DNA from: Candidatus Kuenenia stuttgartensis
GTDB taxonomy: Bacteria > Planctomycetota > UBA11346
Direction: 5' to 3'
Length of the DNA stretch: 64,000 bases
NCBI GenBank assembly: GCA_945876185.1
Contig: CAMCMZ010000008.1
Location: forward strand, 1 to 64,000
The translations under genes were made by a program, and so were the position numbers. Of this stretch, positions 57,867 through 64,000 are shown in pieces (positions within the stretch are counted from its first letter, which is position 1; the number at the start of each line of letters is the position of its first letter). The notes beneath the pieces are model-generated. The model was not told the origin of the DNA. It saw only the letters and a program-made list of their open reading frames with translations, and did not search any database.

Positions 57867-58853
57867 ATGACTGAAAACCGCGCCCGCCGCTGGGTCGGCT
57901 ACCGCCCCGAGATCCGCATCGTCGACTGCACCATCCGCGATGGTGGGCTGATGAACGACCACAAGTTCACCGACGAGGTCGTGCAGGCTGTCTATCACGC
58001 GTGCAGCGCGGGCGGCATCGACTACATGGAGATCGGCTACAAGGGCGCACGCGGTATGTACACCGAGGGCGAGCACGGGAAGTGGCGTTTCTGCAGCGAG
58101 GACGACCTCAAGCGGGTGGTCGAATCCGGCGATGGGCTGGTGTCGCGCACCAAGCTGTCGGTCATGGCCGACGTCGACCGCACCGACCACAAGAACGACC
58201 TGCTGCCGCGCGAAGACAGCGAGATCAGCATGGTCCGCGTCGCCACCTACATCCATCAGATCCCGGCTGCGATCGAACTCGTTACCGCCGCCGCCGACAA
58301 GGGCTATGAAACCTGCGTCAACATCATGGCGCTGTCGACCGCGCCGAGGAACGAACTCGAAGGGGCGCTGGAACTGCTGGCCAAGTGCCCCACCGGTGCG
58401 ATCTACGTCGTCGACAGCTTCGGTTCGCTCTACGGCGAACAGGTGCGCGAGTACGTCGATCTCTACCTGTCCCATGCCGGTCCGGCGGGCAAAGAGGTCG
58501 GCGTCCACAACCACAACAACCAGCAGCTCGCCTTCGCCAACACCATCGAGGCGATCGTGCGCGGCGCCAACCTGGTCGACGGCAGCCTGGCCGGGATGGG
58601 ACGCGGCGCCGGCAACTGCCCGACTGAACTGCTGGCCGGATTCCTGCACAATCCGCGCTACCACCTGCGGCCGCTCATCCACTGCGTGCAGCACCACATC
58701 GAGCCGCTGCGCCAGGACGTGCGCTGGGGCTTCGACATCCCGTACATGCTTTGTGGCCTGCTGAACCAGCACCCGCGTTCGGCGATGGAGTTCAACGAGT
58801 CCGACCGCCACGCCGACTGGGTCGCGTTCTACGACGAGATCACTACCGTCTGA
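57867..58853 (+). CDS. DRE-TIM/HMGL-like aldolase family protein
   Basis: IRIVDCTIRDGGLMNDHKFTDEVVQAVYHACSAGGIDYMEIGYK, VGVHNHNNQQLAFANTIEAIVRGANLVDGSLAGMGRGAGN. Confidence 0.88.
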   Translation: MTENRARRWVGYRPEIRIVDCTIRDGGLMNDHKFTDEVVQAVYHACSAGGIDYMEIGYKGARGMYTEGEHGKWRFCSEDDLKRVVESGDGLVSRTKLSVMADVDRTDHKNDLLPREDSEISMVRVATYIHQIPAAIELVTAAADKGYETCVNIMALSTAPRNELEGALELLAKCPTGAIYVVDSFGSLYGEQVREYVDLYLSHAGPAGKEVGVHNHNNQQLAFANTIEAIVRGANLVDGSLAGMGRGAGNCPTELLAGFLHNPRYHLRPLIHCVQHHIEPLRQDVRWGFDIPYMLCGLLNQHPRSAMEFNESDRHADWVAFYDEITTV

Positions 58854-58957
58854 CTGAACCGCCTGCGGCCAAGCCAGCCGCCGGCAGCCAAGCCAGCCGC
58901 CAGCGGCCGGATTGCCGGTTGCGTCAGCGATCGCCGCTGTGGAGGGTGTCGCGAATC

Positions 58958-60232
58958 ATGCCCGATCTGCTCGCCACCGCCTGCGCCCTGGTTGATCCCC
59001 TGCCCAGCGGTGAACGTCGGAGCCTGCTCGTGCGCTGGGCCGATCGCCTGGAGCGTGCCGCCGAAAGCCTGGCCCAGACCATCACGACCGCGACGCAGAA
59101 GCCGATCCGCCTCGCCCGCCACGAGGTCAAGCGCGCGGTGGCGGTGGTGCGCTCGACCGCCGATGCGATGGTGCTCATCGAACCGCGCCTACTCGATCTT
59201 GGCGACGGCGGCAAGGCGGAGATCACCCGCGTCGCCCTTGGCCCGGTGCTGGCGGTGACGCCGTTCAACTTCCCGCTCAACCTTGCCTGCCACAAGCTCG
59301 CTCCGGCCTTGGCAGGCGGTTGTCCGGTGATCTGGAAGCCCAGCCCACGCGCCCCGGGCGTGGCCGAACTCGCGCTTGAGCTTCTTGATCAGGCCGGCTG
59401 TCCCGAGGGTCTGGTCCAGGTCGCGCACCTGAGCGACGACGCGGTCGCCGCGCTGGTTGCCGATGAGCGCCTGGCGCTGCTGTCCTTCACCGGCTCGGAC
59501 GTGGTCGGTCGCCGCCTGCAACGCCTCGCCACCCGCGCCCGGGTGGTGCTCGAACTCGGTGGCAACGCCGTGGTGATCCTGCACCGCACCACCGACATTG
59601 ATGCGGCGGCGCGCACCATCGCCTTCGGTGCCTGCGCCAACGCCGGCCAGAGCTGCGTTAGCGTGCAGCGCATCCTCATCCCCGACGAGCGCGACGACTG
59701 GCGTGACGCGCTGACGGCGGCTTTCGCCGCCCTGCCCACCGGCGATCCCAGTGACGAAGCCATCCTCTGCGGCCCGGTGATCGATGCCGCCGCCAAGACC
59801 CGCATCCAGCACCTGATCGCCCGCTACCTGGCCCAGGGCGGCAGGTTCCTGACCGGCGGCACCTGGAATGACCGCACCCTTGCTCCGACCCTGATCGATG
59901 GCCTGCCCGCCTGGGCCCCCGGCGTGCACGACACGGAAGCCTTCGCCCCGCTCGCGACGCTGCACCGCTACCACGATCTCGCCGAGGCCCTGCATTTCGC
60001 CGAACTGACCCCTTACGGCCTGCAGGCCGGACTCTACACCGATGATGATGTCGCGATGCGCTTCGCCTTCAGCCAGCTCAATGTCGGCGCCCTGGTGATC
60101 AACGATGTGCCGACCCGACGCGACGATCGCCTGCCCTTCGGTGGCATGAAGGAATCCGGCTGCGGGCGCGAAGGAACCTTCGAGAGCATCCTCGACTTCA
60201 CCCAGCCCAAAGTGCTCTGGCGTCCGGCCTGA
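58958..60232 (+). CDS. NAD(P)-dependent aldehyde dehydrogenase
   Basis: VLAVTPFNFPLNLACHKLAPALAGGCPVIWKPSP, LSFTGSDVVGRRL, VLELGGNAVVIL, FGACANAGQSCVSVQRI. Confidence 0.94.
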   Translation: MPDLLATACALVDPLPSGERRSLLVRWADRLERAAESLAQTITTATQKPIRLARHEVKRAVAVVRSTADAMVLIEPRLLDLGDGGKAEITRVALGPVLAVTPFNFPLNLACHKLAPALAGGCPVIWKPSPRAPGVAELALELLDQAGCPEGLVQVAHLSDDAVAALVADERLALLSFTGSDVVGRRLQRLATRARVVLELGGNAVVILHRTTDIDAAARTIAFGACANAGQSCVSVQRILIPDERDDWRDALTAAFAALPTGDPSDEAILCGPVIDAAAKTRIQHLIARYLAQGGRFLTGGTWNDRTLAPTLIDGLPAWAPGVHDTEAFAPLATLHRYHDLAEALHFAELTPYGLQAGLYTDDDVAMRFAFSQLNVGALVINDVPTRRDDRLPFGGMKESGCGREGTFESILDFTQPKVLWRPA

Positions 60233-60488
60233 AACGGAAAACCGCCATAGCGCCCCAACTGCTGCGTTGGTCGTCGGTTTCAGTCGTCCGGACAGGTGTT
60301 TCTCTGCGCCTGCGAACGGTTTCGACTAATCCAGTGGCGTTACAGCGCCCAAGCGACCGTGCGGCCACACCTGCCCGGGCGCAGCGCTGCCACACTCACT
60401 TCTCCCGCCTTGCATTTGGGGCACTCTGGTGGTTTTCCTGGTCGCTTGTTGCGGATTTTCATTCGCCAAGGCGGGCGGAGTCTTCCAG

Positions 60489-62123
60489 TCAAACCGGGGC
60501 GGCCACCGATTCGTGGGCGTTGCGGATAGCCGCCAATTCTTTGCGCAGGAAGGTCCTCAGTCCGGTGACCTCGCCGAGGGCGCCAGGATGATCGATCGCC
60601 TCGAGGCAGATCAGGGAGAAGATCCGGTTCGCCACCGCCGGCTCGCCCAGGACCCGAGGTAGCATGCGGATGAGGGCGGCTTGCAGGACGGCATCGGTAT
60701 CGCCGGTCGACGGTGGCGCGGAACGCGTTTCGCGGCGGTCGAATTCGGCCCGGATCATGGCCTGAATCTGCTCGGGACTGAGCTCGCTGGCACCGGGCTT
60801 GGCACTGGGCCGTGCGGCGACATCGGTGACCGGGCGGGCGGCGGGGATCTCGTCCGGCGTAGCATCGGTGAAGATGTCAGTGGCTGGCGCGGTTGGGTTC
60901 ACGAACTGGAGCTTCCGCGAGCCCCGCGTCTCGACCTTGTCCGGCTCGTCGACCTTGCCGGCTGCGGGGGCAGGATGGGACGGAACCACCAGGGCTTCGG
61001 TGGATTTGTGCGGTTCTTCGCTGGGTTGCAGGTCGAGGGCCTGCTCCGAGAGCAGTTCGGCCGCAGCCTTGACGGCCCGCGCATCGACCGCGTCCAGGGC
61101 ACCGGATTCCAAATTCTGGTTTTCGGCGCGCGGGATGATGCCCGCCGGGGCGAGCCGGTTCACGATCGCGGCGGTGCCGCGCTCAAAGCGGTCTTGCAAG
61201 GCGGTGATGAACTGCTGCTGCTGGTTCAGGGTCTGGCGCACGAACTCGGACAGCGCTGCCTCCAACCGCGAGAAATCCGGCGTGGCCGAAGATGGTCCGC
61301 TGCCGGCCATCGCCTTGTGCATGATCGACTCGACATCGCCGACCGTGCACCAGCCGTGCTCGGCGGCAACTTTCTCGATCCGCCATTCCAGGTCGGCGGC
61401 GACTTGTTCGTGCAGGGTTTTGAGGGCGGCGTCGCTCGGCGTGCCGGCGGCGGCGAACGCGGCGCGCGACTGAGCCACCGCCTCGGCGATCCACTCGCTG
61501 CGTTGACGCGCGGAATCCGCGCCCGCCTTGTCGTGGATCTGGCGCAGCACCTCGTCGATGACCTGGGCGCGGGCGGAGTCGATGCTGGCGCCCACGAGTT
61601 CAGGCAGGCGCTGGCGCAGGTCGTCCAGCTTGGCGTCGAGTTGGACCGTGTTCAGGCCGCCGTTCTCGGCCATGATCGTTTCGATGCGCCAATCCAGATC
61701 CGAGAGCAGCCGCCGTTCGAGATCGCTGGTGTCACCACCGGCGGTGGACGCGACCTGGGTGAGCCGCGCTTCGAACTCGGGGCGGGTTACCGCCCCCGCT
61801 TCGGCCATGGCCTTGGTGAGCAACCCCTGATCAAGCACCTGGCGCACCTCGGCGGCGAGATCGCGTCCGACCGAGCGCGGCAGCCGACCGCTGTCGCTGC
61901 GGCGTGGGGTTTCGCCGGATTCGCCCAAACGCTTGGCGGCCGCCAGGACCTCATCGCAGATGGCGTCGCTTTCCGCCACCTGGCCGTTGCGCAGGGCGCT
62001 GCGGGCGAAGGCGAGCTGGGCCACCAGAGCACCCACGTCCAGGCCATGCTCATGCAGGGCGGCGAGGCGATTTTCCGCTGTTTCCAGGCGGTCGGCGGCG
62101 GCCCTCAGTTCTGCTTCGCCCAT
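60489..62123 (-). CDS. Hypothetical helical/coiled-coil protein
   Basis: 544-aa ORF, Ala/Glu-rich helices, no recognised catalytic motif. Confidence 0.7.
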   Translation of the reverse strand: MGEAELRAAADRLETAENRLAALHEHGLDVGALVAQLAFARSALRNGQVAESDAICDEVLAAAKRLGESGETPRRSDSGRLPRSVGRDLAAEVRQVLDQGLLTKAMAEAGAVTRPEFEARLTQVASTAGGDTSDLERRLLSDLDWRIETIMAENGGLNTVQLDAKLDDLRQRLPELVGASIDSARAQVIDEVLRQIHDKAGADSARQRSEWIAEAVAQSRAAFAAAGTPSDAALKTLHEQVAADLEWRIEKVAAEHGWCTVGDVESIMHKAMAGSGPSSATPDFSRLEAALSEFVRQTLNQQQQFITALQDRFERGTAAIVNRLAPAGIIPRAENQNLESGALDAVDARAVKAAAELLSEQALDLQPSEEPHKSTEALVVPSHPAPAAGKVDEPDKVETRGSRKLQFVNPTAPATDIFTDATPDEIPAARPVTDVAARPSAKPGASELSPEQIQAMIRAEFDRRETRSAPPSTGDTDAVLQAALIRMLPRVLGEPAVANRIFSLICLEAIDHPGALGEVTGLRTFLRKELAAIRNAHESVAAPV

Positions 62124-62187
62124 GGGTCCTCCGGCGGGGCAGACCCCGCAGCCATAGGATCGGCATCATCCGGCCGGGCTTGAGCCG

Positions 62188-62790
62188 TTATCGTCTCGAA
62201 TCGGATGGAGGAACTGGAACAACAGGTGCCGCTGCTGGCGCGGTCGGGGTGAGTGGATCGGTCAAGGTCAGGACGAGCGGTGGCGCCCAGATGGCATCCC
62301 GACCCGGATCGGAACCGGCTGGTTCGGCCAGGAAGACGAAGCGGCAGAGCACCGACCGGTCGGGCGCGAACCCGACGATGACATCGACTGCGGTCTCGTC
62401 GCGCTGACCCGGGGCCAGCGACACGCTGACCGTGCGGTCAGCGGGCGGTGTGACCTCTGCTGTACGAACCAGCCGGCTGTCCGCCCACCATGACCGGGTC
62501 CAGGCCGGTTCACTGCGCCGGTAGGTGACGCTGCGATCACCGGTGTTTTCAAGGGTCAGGCGCAGCCGCACCCGCCGCCACGCGAGATCGGCGAAGACCA
62601 CGGGGGCCAGGCCGCCGGCGACGGCCGGGGCGGGCACCGCCACCGCCGCCACGCTGCGGTCGGCCACGACTTCAGCTCGCAAGGAAGGATTACCGGCGTG
62701 GGCAATGGTCACGGGGGTCGTTGCGGGTCGGGATTCGTCGCAGCCTGACAGCAGCAGGGCGACGCAGCCGATATAGGCCAAGGATCTCAT
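62188..62790 (-). CDS. Predicted lipoprotein
   Basis: MRSLAYIGCVALLLSGCDES lipobox; overlaps upstream gene by ATGA. Confidence 0.65.
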   Translation of the reverse strand: MRSLAYIGCVALLLSGCDESRPATTPVTIAHAGNPSLRAEVVADRSVAAVAVPAPAVAGGLAPVVFADLAWRRVRLRLTLENTGDRSVTYRRSEPAWTRSWWADSRLVRTAEVTPPADRTVSVSLAPGQRDETAVDVIVGFAPDRSVLCRFVFLAEPAGSDPGRDAIWAPPLVLTLTDPLTPTAPAAAPVVPVPPSDSRR

Positions 62791-63188
62791 TTCGGTTCCT
62801 TGGCAGGAGGGACGGTCGTCTCGCGCAGGATCTTCAGGTCGGCTTCCGCCCGTTCGGCTCGGCGCGCCTGGGTGTCGGCGCGTTCGCTGGCGGCGGTGAG
62901 ATCCCGGCGCAAGCCCTCGCAGGTGGTGCGGTAGGTCGCAAGGGCGGATTCCACCTGCGCCAGTTGCTGCCGGGTTGTGGCAAGTTGGTCCGTCGTCCGG
63001 GTCAGGTCGATCCGCATCCGGTCCAGATCGCTGGCATGCTGATCGCGTTCAGACCGCAACCGGTCCTGTCTGCCGGCCGAAACCAAGCCAAGAACGGTCA
63101 CCAGGGCCAATCCGGTGAGGGCGATGACGATGGCGACGACGGCGATGCGCGGCATGGCGGGATGGTCGTGGCAGGGCGGCGGCTGCAA
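62787..63188 (-). CDS. Hypothetical TM + coiled-coil protein
   Basis: TM near N-terminus (IAVVAIVIALTGLALVTVLGLV) then heptad-like region (LDRMRIDLTRTTDQLATTRQQLAQVESAL). Confidence 0.65.
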   Translation of the reverse strand: MQPPPCHDHPAMPRIAVVAIVIALTGLALVTVLGLVSAGRQDRLRSERDQHASDLDRMRIDLTRTTDQLATTRQQLAQVESALATYRTTCEGLRRDLTAASERADTQARRAERAEADLKILRETTVPPAKEPK

Positions 63189-63208
63189 CCGCCATGACCG
63201 TCACAACG

Positions 63209-63309
63209 CAGGGCGCCTCAAAAGTCGGCCTTCCTGGGAGCGCCGGCGTCTCGCCGGCCGAAAAAGCAGCATCCGAAGGATGCTGCCAACCGACTTTTGA
63301 GGCAGCCTG
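63209..63309. repeat. MITE-like element (family C), compact copy
   Basis: Inner perfect TIR GCCTCAAAAGTCGG / CCGACTTTTGAGGC (63215-63228, 63290-63303); internal hairpins GCCGGCG-TCT-CGCCGGC and GCAGCATCC-GAA-GGATGCTGC. Confidence 0.88.
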
Positions 63310-63311
63310 CA

Positions 63312-64000
63312 TCACATCGGGGGCTGCATCTCGCCATCCTTCTTCACGGATTTCTTCTCGGATTTGAGGTCGCTTTTGCCGGCCTTGCCTGGACCCGGTT
63401 CCGACGCCGCTTTGGTTGGGGTCGTGGTCGGAACCGTGGTCGGAGATGCGGCCGGAGCGGTCTTCACCGGTTCAGGCTGGGCTTCATCCGGCGGCAGCGT
63501 ATCGAGCAGCGCCTTCGCCTTGGTCTTGGCGTCGAGCTTCGAATCGGTCGCGGCGGCGCCGCTGAGCAGCAGGCGGATGGTGCGCTCCTGCTCCTTGAAG
63601 AATTGGGCCCGTGTCTCGTCCTTGGGATCGGCGGTGGCGCGCTGCGCGTTGAGATCATCCAGGAGCAGCCGGCCGGCCTGGTAGCGCGCCTCGCACTTCA
63701 TGTCGAGGCTGCCCTGGGGCAGGGCGTCGAGGGCGATGAGTTCCGGGATCACCGCCGCAGACGCTTCGATCGCCAGGCGGGCCATGGCGCGGCCGAAGCG
63801 CAGTCGAACCCGCGTGAACGCATCGGCATTACCCTGGAGGATCAGCCGGTCGTAGATGGTGATCGCCTCCTTGGGCCGGTTCAGGGTGGTCATCGCCTCG
63901 GCGCGCCAGATGCCGAACGTCCAGTAGATCTCGTTGTCTTCGAAGAATCCCGGGCCGGGGAGAAACGACACCTTGGCGCAGGCGTTCTGGGTCTTGACGA
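63312..64000 (-). CDS. Hypothetical TPR-like protein, C-terminal part (frame stays open past window end)
   Basis: RAEAMTTLNRPKEAITIYDRLILQGNADAF; Lys-rich C-terminus; upstream codons VKTQNACAKV in frame. Confidence 0.6.
   Translation of the reverse strand, partial: VKTQNACAKVSFLPGPGFFEDNEIYWTFGIWRAEAMTTLNRPKEAITIYDRLILQGNADAFTRVRLRFGRAMARLAIEASAAVIPELIALDALPQGSLDMKCEARYQAGRLLLDDLNAQRATADPKDETRAQFFKEQERTIRLLLSGAAATDSKLDAKTKAKALLDTLPPDEAQPEPVKTAPAASPTTVPTTTPTKAASEPGPGKAGKSDLKSEKKSVKKDGEMQPPM

Noticed and set aside
60681-62183. 500-aa plus-strand ORF
   Set aside because: Antisense to the 544-aa minus-strand ORF, which has better protein composition; the choice is moderately uncertain since neither shows a known domain.

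Overview
High-GC bacterial chromosomal window (Planctomycetota-like gene content, inferred from protein style only) with about 45 supported protein genes, one tRNA-Gln(TTG), one REP-associated/IS200-like HUH transposase with palindromic repeat arrays, and at least four further families of short palindromic or inverted-repeat elements. Recognisable genes: clpP (partial), yggS-type PLPBP, SprT-like protease, AraC regulator with PocR-like domain, mtaB, CobW-type GTPase, yqiJ/NfeD-like protein, flotillin (yqiK-like), a 1731-aa DUF3686-like AAA ATPase, a sigma-54 regulator, a VIT/VWA + VWA + two-component cluster, Rpn-type nuclease, accA, P-II, PAS histidine kinase, flhB, PLD-like protein, STAS protein, GT9 glycosyltransferase, HI0933-type flavoprotein, ispH, DUF4202, cyclophilin, ECF sigma factor fused to a large C-terminal domain, leuCD, FHA+HATPase protein, nucleotide-sugar epimerase and dehydrogenase, bacteriohemerythrin, RNase E/G, DRE-TIM aldolase and aldehyde dehydrogenase. 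Most unusual items: (1) an exact 72-bp-period array of double-hairpin units beside a transposase gene, with an opposite-orientation copy on the other side and compensatory base-pair changes between units; (2) a LeuC with a ~120-aa histone H1-like Lys/Ala/Pro-rich tail; (3) a co-oriented yqiJ-flotillin-giant ATPase cluster; (4) mtaB next to a PocR-AraC regulator and a CobW GTPase with no mtaC in view. No CRISPR array, prophage or canonical defence island was seen. All product calls are by motif recognition; no database search was run.
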